From positions 282,476-346,475 of the forward strand of contig JANQSG010000017.1 in assembly GCA_028284185.1 (NCBI GenBank): a DNA stretch of 64,000 nt, given 5' to 3'. Below are positions 1 through 9,772 of this stretch, one piece after another. The translations under genes and the position numbers were made by a program. Position 1 is the stretch's first letter, and every line of letters begins with the position of its first letter. The stretch is from Kangiella sp. GTDB taxonomy: Bacteria; Pseudomonadota; Gammaproteobacteria; Enterobacterales; Kangiellaceae. The notes below the pieces were generated by a model. It searched no databases. It was not told the origin of the DNA and saw nothing but the letters and a program-made list of their open reading frames with translations.

Positions 1-321
1 ATTTTCTTGCTCGCCCTTTGGTTCCCGCCAGCGTTAATTGGTTTGCATGGCCTTTCAGCTATGGAAGCGTTAAAACTGGGCTTTAAAGGTGCTATGAAAA
101 ACATCGGCGCAGTGATTGTATTCTTCTTAATGTTGATCGTACTCGGTATTGCCATCGGTTTGATCTTTGGCTTATTAGTAGGCGTATTTAGTGTTATTTC
201 TCAATCACTAGCTTTCTTAGTTATGGCGATCGTGATTATTCCAATAGCATTATTAGCAGCAGGTTTCTGGACCGGGACTACTTATCACGCTTATCGTGAT
301 ATTTTCCTGGCTCAGGAATAA
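1..321 (+). CDS. BPSS1780-type integral membrane protein (C-terminal part)
   Basis: The reading frame is open from the first base, so the gene starts before the window and only its last 106 residues are seen. The visible part has a conserved-looking amphipathic segment (ALKLGFKGAMKN), two strongly hydrophobic helices rich in Ile, Leu, Val and Gly, and ends with YHAYRDIF. A KLSFKG-like segment followed by two helices and an AxYRDIF-like end is what I remember of the BPSS1780 family of multi-pass inner-membrane proteins of unknown function. The assignment rests on that recollection and no function is claimed. A strong terminator follows directly. Confidence 0.6.
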   Translation: MFLLALWFPPALIGLHGLSAMEALKLGFKGAMKNIGAVIVFFLMLIVLGIAIGLIFGLLVGVFSVISQSLAFLVMAIVIIPIALLAAGFWTGTTYHAYRDIFLAQE

Positions 322-343
322 AAGAAATAAAAAAAGCAGCTAT

Positions 344-374
344 AAAAAAGAGGAGCTTATGCTCCTCTTTTTTA
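344..374. terminator. Bidirectional rho-independent terminator
   Basis: The perfect stem AAAAAGAGGAGC / GCTCCTCTTTTT closes on a TTAT loop and has A and T tracts on both sides. It lies between two convergent genes and can serve both. Confidence 0.85.
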
Positions 375-393
375 TTTTTTCCTTCGTACAAAT

Positions 394-2823
394 TTATTTC
401 AAATTTTCTTCAAACAAATAATAAATACGTTTGTATTCATCCAACCAACTTGACGGCTCTTTAAAGCCATGAGGTTCGATTGGATAAATAGCCGTTTCAA
501 AATACCGAGTTTTTTCAAGCTCAATTAAGCGTTGCACCAAACGCACCGTATCCTTAAAAAATACATTATCATCCACCATACCATGAGCAATCAGTAATGG
601 CTTGTTTAAACCTTCGGCGAATTCAATTGGCGAGCTGCGCTCAAATGCGATTGGATCCACTTCAGGTGTGTTTAAAATATTCGAAGTATAACCATGATTA
701 TAATGCGCCCAATCGGTGACCGGCCTTAACGAGGCACCAGCAGCAAAAGCATCAGGTTCGGTGAACAACGCCATAAAGGTTAAAAAACCACCGTAAGAAC
801 CACCATAGATCCCCACTTTGCTACGCTCTACATGAGCGTTTTGCGCCAACCAATCGGCACCATCACGCAAATCCACTACTTCAGGCGTTCCCATTTGACG
901 GTAAATCGCCGTACGCCAGTCGCGGCCATAACCTTTTGATGCCCGATAATCCATATCCAGAACCAGATACCCCTGTTGAGTTAAGAAAGTGTGGAACATA
1001 AATTCACGGAAATAACCCGACCAGCCTTGATGAGCATTTTGTAAATAACCCGCACCATGAATAAAAATTACCGCTGGATATTTCTCAGCACGCGCAGCAT
1101 CAAAATCTTTTGGTTTATAGAGTCTGGCGTAAATTGGCTGATCCACTTGACTCGAAGGAACTTCTATAAACTCCGGCTGTACCCAATCGAAAGATTTAAA
1201 CTTGTCAGAAACGGTATTAGTTAATTTAGTAGGTGCCTGCTCGCCAGCCAGATCAAACCGGAAAAGTTCGTTAGGCTTGGTCGCTTCAGAATGAGTTATT
1301 AATAATTGCGTTGCATCATCAGACAATTTAAAACTATTTAAACCACCCAAATTGGTCACAGCTTCACTTTTTCTGGTTGTTAAATCAACTCGATAAACTT
1401 CGTAAATGCCCGGATGCTTTTTATTGGCACGATAATATAAATATTGACCATCATTGGCTTCACGCACATTATTGACGATAAAACGGCCTTTGGTTAAGGC
1501 GTTAACTTTACGCCCTTGGGTTAAATACAAATGGCTAAAACCCGTTTCCTCAGATGTATAGTAAAGGGTTTTATTATCATTAAGCCAACCAAAATCGTTA
1601 AAATCCCAGTCATTCACCCAAGCTTCATCTCGCAAATGATGCATGGTTTTTAACGCTTTATTGTTCACTCCAAGACTGACAATCCAGCGATCCTTGTTAT
1701 CATCAGAATACAGCATAATGGCGACTTTAGAGCTATCGTCCGTCCAGGAAACACCTCGATTGGGAATCCAGTCAAATACCGCCACGCCGCGATTACCCTG
1801 ATGCGGCTTATAGTCTTGACCATTTCGCTTAGCGGTTGCACGCTTAATATCCGCCATCGGATCTTCATTAATAGTCGGTAAACCTGAATAATCCAGTTGA
1901 TGCTTTTTATGGCTCATCAGATCCAGCAAATATAAAGTTTCGTTTCGCGGTTTATAGGTTCCAACCAGCGAACGTACTTTTTCATTTTTGACATAACCAT
2001 CTTTGGTTACAAAACGTGGCATATTATCCGATTTACCCAATGACTTAACTTTTGGATAGGTGCCCACTAAAAGATAGCGACCATTTGGCGACAAGCTAAC
2101 AGTATGAATTTCTTTTTTATTGCCTAAATACCAACTTTGGGGTGCATCCAGATCCGACTCTTGTGCAATCTTGTTATTACGCTCACGGGCCACTGTATTC
2201 TGTTGTTGCTGCTTTTTAATGTAATCAAAATAGCGACTTTGTTGTTTATCCAGATAGCTCTTATTTTTTTCTTTATCAGGATCATCTGTCAACTTGATAT
2301 CTGCTAATTGACTAATCAGCCCTGAGTTTAAATTAATTGCATACAGCGCATTACCCTGACGATAAGCCACTGTATTGCTACCAATAAACTGTGGTCGTCC
2401 TTCGTTAGTATTGGTGCGAGTTAATTGACGCACATCACCCGTTGATAAGTACTTGACCCACAAATCACCACGATTGTTAAAAGCCTTCAAATTACCATCC
2501 GGGCTTAAAACTCCATTACTATTATCCAATGTAAAAAGCTCTTGATCCTCAACTTTTCGCTGCTGCTTGGTGGCTAAGTCAATTTGCCAAACCTGCTGCT
2601 GATTCGAACCGCTTATCTTTTGACTATAAAAAACTGACTTACCATCGTCGCTAAAATAAGCAGAATGGGGCGCATTACCCATCCAGTCGGGATCGGCCAT
2701 TACCTGCTCTAAAGTCAAAGCTTTCGCTGAATTATCGGCAGCATAAGCCGTTAATGCAGGAATTGTCAGTGCCATGCTCATAATACTTATTGCGGATATT
2801 TTTCTGGTTAATGTCTTTTTCAT
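394..2823 (-). CDS. Exported S9-family prolyl oligopeptidase-like peptidase
   Basis: A serine peptidase of family S9 (the DPP4 / acylaminoacyl peptidase type), predicted to cleave oligopeptides in the periplasm. The N-terminus (MKKTLTRK, then a hydrophobic stretch ending AYAA) is a signal peptide. Residues about 40-560 look like the TolB/WD-type beta-propeller. The C-terminal alpha/beta-hydrolase domain carries HGAGY, the nucleophile in GGSYGG (about Ser676), the acid in VDDN (about Asp751) and the histidine in EPHGF (about His785), so the triad is complete. I chose the ATG at 2823 over a GTG 24 bases upstream because it begins the signal peptide and has AAGGA 11 bases before it. It is divergent from an M28 peptidase gene; the two suggest a peptide-scavenging lifestyle. 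The exact substrate is unknown. Confidence 0.9.
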   Translation of the reverse strand: MKKTLTRKISAISIMSMALTIPALTAYAADNSAKALTLEQVMADPDWMGNAPHSAYFSDDGKSVFYSQKISGSNQQQVWQIDLATKQQRKVEDQELFTLDNSNGVLSPDGNLKAFNNRGDLWVKYLSTGDVRQLTRTNTNEGRPQFIGSNTVAYRQGNALYAINLNSGLISQLADIKLTDDPDKEKNKSYLDKQQSRYFDYIKKQQQQNTVARERNNKIAQESDLDAPQSWYLGNKKEIHTVSLSPNGRYLLVGTYPKVKSLGKSDNMPRFVTKDGYVKNEKVRSLVGTYKPRNETLYLLDLMSHKKHQLDYSGLPTINEDPMADIKRATAKRNGQDYKPHQGNRGVAVFDWIPNRGVSWTDDSSKVAIMLYSDDNKDRWIVSLGVNNKALKTMHHLRDEAWVNDWDFNDFGWLNDNKTLYYTSEETGFSHLYLTQGRKVNALTKGRFIVNNVREANDGQYLYYRANKKHPGIYEVYRVDLTTRKSEAVTNLGGLNSFKLSDDATQLLITHSEATKPNELFRFDLAGEQAPTKLTNTVSDKFKSFDWVQPEFIEVPSSQVDQPIYARLYKPKDFDAARAEKYPAVIFIHGAGYLQNAHQGWSGYFREFMFHTFLTQQGYLVLDMDYRASKGYGRDWRTAIYRQMGTPEVVDLRDGADWLAQNAHVERSKVGIYGGSYGGFLTFMALFTEPDAFAAGASLRPVTDWAHYNHGYTSNILNTPEVDPIAFERSSPIEFAEGLNKPLLIAHGMVDDNVFFKDTVRLVQRLIELEKTRYFETAIYPIEPHGFKEPSSWLDEYKRIYYLFEENLK

Positions 2824-2931
2824 AAGGCTGGGGTTCCTTGGGCTCACTTAATGAAGGCGATAGTCTAAGGGGTTAAATAAACACTTAGCTTACTAAGCAC
2901 CTTAATCTTGTCAAGCCCGAATCTTAGGCTG

Positions 2932-2953
2932 AAACGATTGCTTACAATCGTTT
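2932..2953. promoter_or_regulatory. Perfect inverted repeat between divergent peptidase genes (candidate operator)
   Basis: AAACGATTG and CAATCGTTT are perfect 9-base arms separated by CTTA. No T tract follows, so an operator fits better than a terminator. It lies 109 bases upstream of the S9 start and 86 upstream of the M28 start. The regulator is unknown. Confidence 0.4.
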
Positions 2954-3038
2954 GAGATCTGCCGCTCTCCTCAGTAAGATAAGCCTTTGCGATTAACCCA
3001 ATTAACATTCACCCAATAACTAGTCAGTCGAGTCAATT

Positions 3039-4760
3039 ATGTCGAAGAAATTTAGATATACCAGTCTTGCTTTGGTTTTGAGTTCAAGTTTGCTAGTAGC
3101 TTGTAATCAAAGTGATAAAACCGCAGAAAAACAAGAATCTGCGGTAGAAACCAGCAAAGCCGTTGCGCAACCCTCTGAAAAAAACGAACTCAAAAGTAAT
3201 TTTGAGCAAGTTTATAGCGCATTCAATCAAGATTTTTACAAGGAAAATGTCAAAATCCTGTCCTCTGATGATTTTACTGGTCGTGAACCCGCCACTGAAG
3301 GCGGTAAAAAAACCACCGATTTCATCGTAAAAGAATTTCAGGCCGCAGGCCTAAAACCGGGTAATGGTGATAGCTATTTACAACAAGTACCATTGATCAG
3401 CATTGAAGCCGATCCCAACATGGTTTTGACTTTAGGTGATGAAAGTCTGAAATACTTTGATGAATTTGTTGCTGGCACCAGTAAATCGGTAGCAAAAACA
3501 GAACTTAAGGATTCTGAGCTGGTCTTTGTCGGTTATGGCGTAGTTGCTCCGGAATACGACTGGAATGATTACGAAGGGATCGACATGAAAGGCAAGACTG
3601 CGGTAATTTTAGTCAATGATCCTGGTTTTCTGACTGAAGATCCTGAGCTATTCCAGGGTCGCACCATGACTTATTATGGCCGTTGGACTTATAAATATGA
3701 AGAAGCAGGTCGTCAGGGCGCTGCTGGAGCCATTATTGTACACGATACAGCGCCTGCTTCTTATGGCTGGGGAGTGGTCTCTAACAGCTGGTCTGGCGCC
3801 CAATATCAACTGGCCAAGGCGGGTGACGATCCCAAGCCTGAAGTTGAGGCCTGGATCACTCTGGATAAAGCCAAAGCTTTATTTAAACGCGCAGGTTTGA
3901 ATTTTGAACAGGAACAAGCCAAAGCTTTAACGCGTGATTTTAAACCCGTTGAACTTAACCAAACCGCTTCAGTAGCCTTTACCAATGGCATTAAGCATTC
4001 TGAATCAGCCAATGTTATTGCTACCCTTCCGGGCACAGAAACTCCAGAAGAACATGTGGTTTATATGGGCCACTGGGATCATTTAGGACTGAAAGCGCAT
4101 TTTGAGGGTGACCAGATTTTTAATGGCGCCATTGATAATGCTACAGGTATCGCTGGCATTATCAGCATCGCTAATGCTTTTAACACTTTAAACATTAAAC
4201 CTAAACGCTCAATAACTTTTATGGCAATTACGGCTGAAGAACAAGGCTTATTGGGCTCTAAATATTATGCGGCGAATCCTACGGTCGAAACAAAGAATAT
4301 TATCGGTGCTTTTAATATCGACAGCATGAATGTTAGTGGCCGGGTGAAAGATTTAACCGTAGTGGGTTTTGGTAAATCCGAGCTGGAACAATACATCACT
4401 AAAGCGGCAAAGCGTCAAGGCCGTGTGACCAAAGTAGAAGCCGATCCGAGTCGTGGTGGCTATTACCGCTCTGATCACTTCAGCCTGGCCAAAAAAGGAG
4501 TTCCGGCTATTTTCGCTGGCGGCGGCTCTGAAATTGATGATGATGAAGATAAAGTGCGTGCAGAAAAGTTTAATAAGATGCGCAGTAAATGTTATCACCA
4601 GCTGTGTGATGAATATCAGGAAGACTGGGCTTGGGAAGCTGCGCTGGAAGACGTCAAAGTACTGTTCGAAGCAGGCTATCATTTAAGCATGGATGGTAAA
4701 TACCCAAATTGGTATAAGGGCACTGAATTTAAAGCGATTCGCGATAAGGATCGCCAGTAA
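3039..4760 (+). CDS. M28-family zinc aminopeptidase, lipoprotein
   Basis: A 573-residue M28 metallopeptidase with a lipoprotein signal: the lipobox LLVAC places the lipidated Cys at residue 22, followed by a low-complexity Lys/Glu/Ser linker. Residues about 140-310 look like a PA (protease-associated) domain insert. The zinc-binding set typical of M28 is visible: HWDH, the Asp of AIDNATG, the Glu pair of AEEQG, the Asp of NIDSMN and the His of SDHFS. The enzyme should remove N-terminal amino acids from peptides at the cell envelope. The Shine-Dalgarno is weak, but the start is fixed by the signal peptide. A terminator follows. Confidence 0.9.
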   Translation: MSKKFRYTSLALVLSSSLLVACNQSDKTAEKQESAVETSKAVAQPSEKNELKSNFEQVYSAFNQDFYKENVKILSSDDFTGREPATEGGKKTTDFIVKEFQAAGLKPGNGDSYLQQVPLISIEADPNMVLTLGDESLKYFDEFVAGTSKSVAKTELKDSELVFVGYGVVAPEYDWNDYEGIDMKGKTAVILVNDPGFLTEDPELFQGRTMTYYGRWTYKYEEAGRQGAAGAIIVHDTAPASYGWGVVSNSWSGAQYQLAKAGDDPKPEVEAWITLDKAKALFKRAGLNFEQEQAKALTRDFKPVELNQTASVAFTNGIKHSESANVIATLPGTETPEEHVVYMGHWDHLGLKAHFEGDQIFNGAIDNATGIAGIISIANAFNTLNIKPKRSITFMAITAEEQGLLGSKYYAANPTVETKNIIGAFNIDSMNVSGRVKDLTVVGFGKSELEQYITKAAKRQGRVTKVEADPSRGGYYRSDHFSLAKKGVPAIFAGGGSEIDDDEDKVRAEKFNKMRSKCYHQLCDEYQEDWAWEAALEDVKVLFEAGYHLSMDGKYPNWYKGTEFKAIRDKDRQ

Positions 4761-4779
4761 AATTTAATCGCCTTTAATA

Positions 4780-4810
4780 AAAAGCAGCGTTCAATAGCGC
4801 TGCTTTTTTT
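4780..4810 (+). terminator. Rho-independent terminator after the M28 peptidase gene
   Basis: Stem AAAAGCAGCG / CGCTGCTTTT with an 8-base loop (TTCAATAG), continuing into a run of seven T residues. Confidence 0.85.
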
Positions 4811-4905
4811 ATGCTTATAAACTTATAAGCTGCTATTTCTGGTAGAGTGACTTTATTGACTTCGATTGGAGCATTAGGATAGTCTGACATCAGGAGGATG
4901 TTTCG

Positions 4906-6573
4906 ATGAACGAAGGTATATTCATCAGAAGCGCGATGACACTTTGTTTAATGGCTTTTAGTTATTTGGCAAATTCATCACAACCATACGAAATCCATCA
5001 ATTGCCTTTTTCATTTGAAGGGCAATGGCAAGCCTGCGTTTATAAAGACAATAAAATACAAGCCGAGTGCTCTGCGCATCAAGTTCCTGAAAATATTGAA
5101 AACAGTTTTAGTAATCATAATGGACTTATTATTTATAGAGTTCAATTTTGGGTTGCTGATCATATATCCAAACAATCACTAGGATTTTATATAAAATCGT
5201 TACGCGATAGTGATGAGTTTTATATTAATGGTATTCTGGTTGCTAAGACTGGAAAGCTTCCACCTGATTTCGAAAAAGCAACACTGTACTCCCGCTACTA
5301 TTTTATTCCCAATCACTTATTAAAACCAAATGAACTAAATAACATTGAAATCAAAATTTTTAATCATGCCCGCTTCGGCGGCATTGTTGATTTAGCGCCT
5401 ATTTTGGATACCGCCGAAAATACTTCCCATCAGTTACTAAAGAAAAATGGCAGCATTATGCTGTACATAGGTATTTTCCTTATTATCTTTACCATTCAGA
5501 TATTTTATTATGTAGCGAAAAGAAGCCAAAAAGAACATCTGTATTTCGCCCTTTTTAGTTTATGCAATGCTTTTTATCTCTATACTTTTTCACATTATGC
5601 TCTGGCTTCTGGCTTTAATTTAAATATATTTTTCAGACTTAATATCTTTTTATTTGCGGTATTGACGATTTTATTTTGTTTGTTCATCCATGAATTTTTT
5701 CGCTATAAACGCAGAATACTGATTAACTCTACCCTTACAGTGCTTACTGTAACTGGTATTACTCAGTTATTTTTCATACCGCTGGACTGGAGCTATTATC
5801 AAGTTACTCTCATCTACTTGATCAGCTTTTTTATTTTAGCACCTTTTTATATCTATCTATTCTATCGCTCTATAAGGCAAAATATTCCTTATGCAAAAAT
5901 TATGGCACTGGTTTCACTATTGCATATTTTTGCTGCGCTAACCGATATGTTGACGGATTTGCAAATATTTCCAACTCTTTTTTCAGGAATTGCCGGGCTG
6001 ATTTCACCTATCACATTAATGATTCTATTTGTCACCATAAGTCTGATTTTAACGCATAGGCACTGGCGCTATTACCGCCATGCAACTTATGATTATTTAA
6101 CCGATGCTTTAAGACGCTCTGCCTTTTATGAGCGATTGACAGAGGAAATTCCTCGCAGCCAAAGACTGAAACAACCGCTGTTAGTGGCCTTGCTGGACAT
6201 AGATAATTTTAAGGATATCAATGATAGCCAGACTCACGTTGGTGGCGATCAGGTACTTAGAGAGGTGGTACAACGGATCAGAAACGAATTAAGAGAGTTT
6301 GATCTACTGGCCCGTTATGGTGGCGATGAATTCTGCCTTGCCGCTATTGTTGCTGATACCCAGGATGCCGTCAGATTATTAAAACGCGTGCAAACCCAGG
6401 TGGAGTCATCACCCATTAACTTAAATGGCGGTGCACAAATATCTGCCAGCGTTACCATCGGCGCCTATGTTTCTGTCCCCGATACAAATTTATCCCCCGA
6501 GGCATTAATTGCGCAAGCCGATCAAATATTGATTAAAGGAAAAGTTAAACAAAAAGGTAAAATCCATATTTAA
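4906..6573 (+). CDS. 7TMR-DISM diguanylate cyclase
   Basis: Predicted c-di-GMP synthase. A cleavable signal is followed by an extracytoplasmic beta-rich domain of the 7TMR-DISM extracellular kind (about residues 30-175), then seven hydrophobic helices (about 180-385), then a C-terminal GGDEF domain. The active-site loop is RYGGDEF (GGDEF at 472-476) and an RxxD inhibitory site (REFD) lies exactly five residues before it, so both catalysis and product inhibition look intact. The start is supported by a strong AGGAGG. The ligand is unknown; members of this class are thought to sense small molecules in the periplasm. It is a single gene between a terminator and a convergent gene six bases away. 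Confidence 0.9.
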   Translation: MNEGIFIRSAMTLCLMAFSYLANSSQPYEIHQLPFSFEGQWQACVYKDNKIQAECSAHQVPENIENSFSNHNGLIIYRVQFWVADHISKQSLGFYIKSLRDSDEFYINGILVAKTGKLPPDFEKATLYSRYYFIPNHLLKPNELNNIEIKIFNHARFGGIVDLAPILDTAENTSHQLLKKNGSIMLYIGIFLIIFTIQIFYYVAKRSQKEHLYFALFSLCNAFYLYTFSHYALASGFNLNIFFRLNIFLFAVLTILFCLFIHEFFRYKRRILINSTLTVLTVTGITQLFFIPLDWSYYQVTLIYLISFFILAPFYIYLFYRSIRQNIPYAKIMALVSLLHIFAALTDMLTDLQIFPTLFSGIAGLISPITLMILFVTISLILTHRHWRYYRHATYDYLTDALRRSAFYERLTEEIPRSQRLKQPLLVALLDIDNFKDINDSQTHVGGDQVLREVVQRIRNELREFDLLARYGGDEFCLAAIVADTQDAVRLLKRVQTQVESSPINLNGGAQISASVTIGAYVSVPDTNLSPEALIAQADQILIKGKVKQKGKIHI

Positions 6574-6579
6574 AAAAGC

Positions 6580-7371
6580 CTAAGTAACCTTAGCTTTTCG
6601 GATCATGCGCGCAAAAAGTTTTGGAAAAAAGCGCTTTAGATAAACCGCATAGGTTTCCTTGCCACCAACATAAGCTTCGTCTTTTCCAGCTAAGTAGGCT
6701 TTTATAATAGCTTTGGCACAAAGGCTTGGTTCCATACCATTTGCTTGTGCATCGTCCATACTGTTTTGTTCGGTTCCATCAGCCAATAAAGCTTTATAAG
6801 TTAAATTGGTTTTAATAAAACCCGGGTAGACAGTGGTGAATTGCAATCCAGTGTCATGCAATTCGGCTCTTAAGCTATCCATATAAACAGTAATTGCATG
6901 TTTAGAGGCGGCATAAGCCGATCTTAAGGGCGTAGTAAACTTTCCAACCAAACTGCTAACGGTAATTACACCACCAGAAGCTCTCTCAATCAGGTGCGGC
7001 AATAGGGCTTGGGTTAAGGCAACAGTACCAAAATAATTCACTTCCATAATACGTCTATGGATCGCCATTGAGCTGTCTAAAATTAAAGCTCTTTGGCTTA
7101 AACCAGCATTATTAATTAACAGATCAATTTGCCCGGACTTTTCAATTTGTTGTTTAATCAAGGTTTCAAAATCTGCATTTTTTGCCAGATCCAACGCTAC
7201 TATGCGATGAATTTTTGAATTAACACACTGATCTTTAACCCGGATTAACTCATCCTCTCGACGAGCCGATAAGATGAGTTGAGCGCCCTGCGCTGCCAGT
7301 TCATAAGCCAGCGCTTCACCAATGCCAGATGAGGCACCAGTTAGCCAAACGGTTTTGTTTTGCAAACTCAT
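6580..7371 (-). CDS. Short-chain dehydrogenase/reductase (classical SDR)
   Basis: A 263-residue classical SDR. The cofactor motif TGASSGIG is near residue 12, NNAG is near residue 87, and the catalytic Ser and the YAASK motif follow in order. The C-terminus has a basic tail (RMIRKAKVT) after a segment resembling the membrane-associated DHRS7/YqjQ-type SDRs. I used the ATG at 7371 rather than a TTG two codons upstream. The substrate cannot be read from the sequence; lipid or steroid-like alcohols are common in relatives. Confidence 0.85.
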   Translation of the reverse strand: MSLQNKTVWLTGASSGIGEALAYELAAQGAQLILSARREDELIRVKDQCVNSKIHRIVALDLAKNADFETLIKQQIEKSGQIDLLINNAGLSQRALILDSSMAIHRRIMEVNYFGTVALTQALLPHLIERASGGVITVSSLVGKFTTPLRSAYAASKHAITVYMDSLRAELHDTGLQFTTVYPGFIKTNLTYKALLADGTEQNSMDDAQANGMEPSLCAKAIIKAYLAGKDEAYVGGKETYAVYLKRFFPKLFARMIRKAKVT

Positions 7372-7508
7372 GATCAATAGTTTTTATAGATAAAGCTAAT
7401 TTATAACCTAAATCCATAGCTCCGACCACTATTAATTTCTTTCATAAAGGCCCCTGTGCATGATATAAAAGTGCCACTTTTAGTAACAAGAATAATAAGG
7501 TCTGTTGT

Positions 7509-8798
7509 ATGTCTGACAAAATTTTCCAGGATGCTTTGGCGCGGGTACGTAAAATTGGTGAAAGCGCCAACGTCAATCGCGAAGTGATTGAGTCCTTAAT
7601 GCACCCCATGCGTACCATGACCGCTTCATTGCCTGTGCGCATGGATGATGGCTCGACTCAATACTTTACCGGCTATCGTTGCCGTTATAACAATGCTTTG
7701 GGGCCAACCAAAGGCGGTATCCGTTTTCATCCCGATGTGAATCAGGCGGAAGTACAGGCCCTGGCATTATGGATGACCATTAAGTGTGCCGTTGTCGGTT
7801 TGCCTTATGGCGGCGGTAAAGGCGGTGTTACGATTGATCCCAAAAAGCTATCACGCATGGAATTAGAACGTCTATCTCGCTCTTACGTGCGCCAGATGGC
7901 AGATGTGATCAGTCCAGAACGCGATATTCCAGCACCGGATGTTTATACCAATGAACGCATTATGGGCTGGATGATGGATGAATATGAAGCCATCACCCGC
8001 AGAAAAGCTCCTGGTGTTATTACTGGTAAACCGATTCGCCTGGGCGGTAGCCTGGGGCGTGATGATGCCACTGGACGCGGTGCCTATCTGTGTATCCTGG
8101 AACTGGAAAAGAAACATGGCTGGAATCCAGCAGATATAACGGTTGCGGTACAGGGCTTTGGTAATGGCGGTTATCATGCGGTTCGTCTGTTACATGAACG
8201 CGGTTATAAAATTGTGGCGATTAGTGACTCTAAAGGGGGAATCTATTCTGAAAGTGGCTTTGATGTGCCAAGTATTTACGAAGAAAAACAGCGCTCCCGT
8301 CAGGTACGGGCGGTTTATTGCAATCATTCTGTTTGTGAGCAGGTAGAACACCAAGTCATTAGCAATGAAGAATTATTAAAACTTGATGTGGATATTTTGA
8401 TTCCAGCGGCGTTGGACGGGGTTATCGGCAGACATAACATTGAGCAAATCAAAGCTAATTATATCGTGGAAGTTGCTAATGGCCCGGTATTATCCGACGT
8501 TGATGACATCCTGCATGAAAAAGGTATTCATGTGATCCCTGACGTTTTGGCTAATGCTGGTGGCGTTACTGTGTCTTATTTTGAATGGGTACAGAATCGT
8601 TCAGGTTATGCCTGGGAGCTTGAAGATGTGCATGAGCGTTTGGGCAAAATCATGTCTAAAGCTTTCAACGAAATTTGGGAGCTGGCTAAATCTGAAAGCC
8701 GCAGCATGCGCAATGCCGCTTATACAGTTGCTATGCGCCGAATTGGTGAAGCCATTGAGGCTCACGGCACTCGGGATTACTTTAATTCAGAGCAATAA
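7509..8798 (+). CDS. Glu/Leu/Phe/Val dehydrogenase family, probable glutamate dehydrogenase
   Basis: A 429-residue hexameric-type amino acid dehydrogenase, most likely interconverting glutamate and 2-oxoglutarate. The substrate-binding and catalytic lysines are present in GPTKGG (K68), MTIKCA (K92) and PYGGGKGG (K104), and the C-terminal half has the Rossmann motif (VQGFGNGG) and the LANAGGVTVSYFEW block. The length fits the NAD-dependent 420-residue class. The start has AAGG eight bases upstream. A terminator follows, and a LysR regulator gene converges on it. Product 2-oxoglutarate/glutamate links it logically with the hydroxyproline pathway 5 kb away, but no shared operon exists. Confidence 0.88.
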   Translation: MSDKIFQDALARVRKIGESANVNREVIESLMHPMRTMTASLPVRMDDGSTQYFTGYRCRYNNALGPTKGGIRFHPDVNQAEVQALALWMTIKCAVVGLPYGGGKGGVTIDPKKLSRMELERLSRSYVRQMADVISPERDIPAPDVYTNERIMGWMMDEYEAITRRKAPGVITGKPIRLGGSLGRDDATGRGAYLCILELEKKHGWNPADITVAVQGFGNGGYHAVRLLHERGYKIVAISDSKGGIYSESGFDVPSIYEEKQRSRQVRAVYCNHSVCEQVEHQVISNEELLKLDVDILIPAALDGVIGRHNIEQIKANYIVEVANGPVLSDVDDILHEKGIHVIPDVLANAGGVTVSYFEWVQNRSGYAWELEDVHERLGKIMSKAFNEIWELAKSESRSMRNAAYTVAMRRIGEAIEAHGTRDYFNSEQ

Positions 8799-8811
8799 TA
8801 AGACTTAAAAC

Positions 8812-8842
8812 AAAGGCCAGTTTAAATCGCTGGCCTTTTTTA
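8812..8842. terminator. Bidirectional rho-independent terminator
   Basis: Perfect 9-bp stem AAAGGCCAG / CTGGCCTTT, loop TTTAAATCG, followed by T residues. It lies between the convergent dehydrogenase and LysR genes. Confidence 0.85.
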
Positions 8843-8866
8843 TAGTTAAGTCTTTATTAATCGGTT

Positions 8867-9772
8867 TTAATAAAAAACCTCATCCTCAAAATCATCATTG
8901 ACTTTGGATAACAGCCATTCACGAAAAGCTACTATCTTGGGTCTATCGTGAGAATTTTCAGGACACACCAAGTCATAGGAAAAACCACTATCCACCACTA
9001 TGTCAAATGGTGCTACTAAACGGCCTGACTCGAGATCCATTTCCGATAAGACGCTATGTCCCATAGCCACTCCTTGAGCGTGTCGGGCGGCTTGCAATAC
9101 CATGCCTGAATGACTAAATACGGTTCCTCGTTCTAAATCAAGCCCTTCGACATTGGCGTGCTTTAACCAGATACGCCATTCATCGGTGGAAATATCGTGC
9201 AATAAGGTATGGTTCTTTAAATCTTCGGGGCTGTTTAATGGCTTACTCTCCACCAGTTGTGGCGAACATACCGGCGTTAAATGCTCTTCAAATAAACGAT
9301 CAGAAATCAAGTTGTCATAATCACCTTTGCCGTAATAAATAGCCACATCCACATCTTCTCGTACAAAATCCACTTCAATATCCGAAGCCTTGATGCGCAC
9401 ATCAATATCAGGGTAGAGTTCATTAAATTCCGCCAAACGGGGGACCAGCCATAAAGTCGCAAAAGTTGGAATAACGCTGACCGTTAAGGAACCAGTCGCA
9501 CCTTTGGCCTTAACCTGCTCAGTGGCATTAACTAATTTTTCGAATACATCACGGATCTTTGGCCAATACAGTTGCCCTTCGTCAGTAAGCAAAAGTTTTC
9601 GATTTCTACGAATAAAAAGTTGGACGCCCAAAAATTCTTCCAGCGCCTTGATTTGATGACTAATGGCTGCCTGAGTCACAAACAATTCCTCTGCCGCCTT
9701 AGTGAAACTTAAATGGCGCGCAGCCACCTCAAACGCTCGCAAACTATTTAAGGGCGGTAATTTTCTTGCCAT
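8867..9772 (-). CDS. gcvA: LysR-family regulator of the GcvA type
   Basis: A 301-residue LysR regulator. The N-terminal winged HTH (about residues 5-65, with RAFEVAARHLSFTKAAEEL and the recognition region TQAAISHQIK) closely matches the GcvA subgroup, whose founding member controls the glycine cleavage operon. An effector-binding domain of two periplasmic-binding-protein-like lobes follows. I chose the ATG at 9772, giving the usual GcvA length; AGAGGA stands six bases before it, whereas a start 72 bases upstream would add a non-homologous tail. No glycine cleavage genes are in the window, so the target is uncertain: GcvA-like paralogues control many other genes. The upstream region is 487 bases without an annotated gene. 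Confidence 0.8.
   Translation of the reverse strand: MARKLPPLNSLRAFEVAARHLSFTKAAEELFVTQAAISHQIKALEEFLGVQLFIRRNRKLLLTDEGQLYWPKIRDVFEKLVNATEQVKAKGATGSLTVSVIPTFATLWLVPRLAEFNELYPDIDVRIKASDIEVDFVREDVDVAIYYGKGDYDNLISDRLFEEHLTPVCSPQLVESKPLNSPEDLKNHTLLHDISTDEWRIWLKHANVEGLDLERGTVFSHSGMVLQAARHAQGVAMGHSVLSEMDLESGRLVAPFDIVVDSGFSYDLVCPENSHDRPKIVAFREWLLSKVNDDFEDEVFY

Noticed and set aside
4353..4682. A 109-codon open frame antisense to the M28 peptidase gene
   Set aside because: The sense strand carries the conserved zinc-ligand motifs of M28, so the antisense frame is a shadow.
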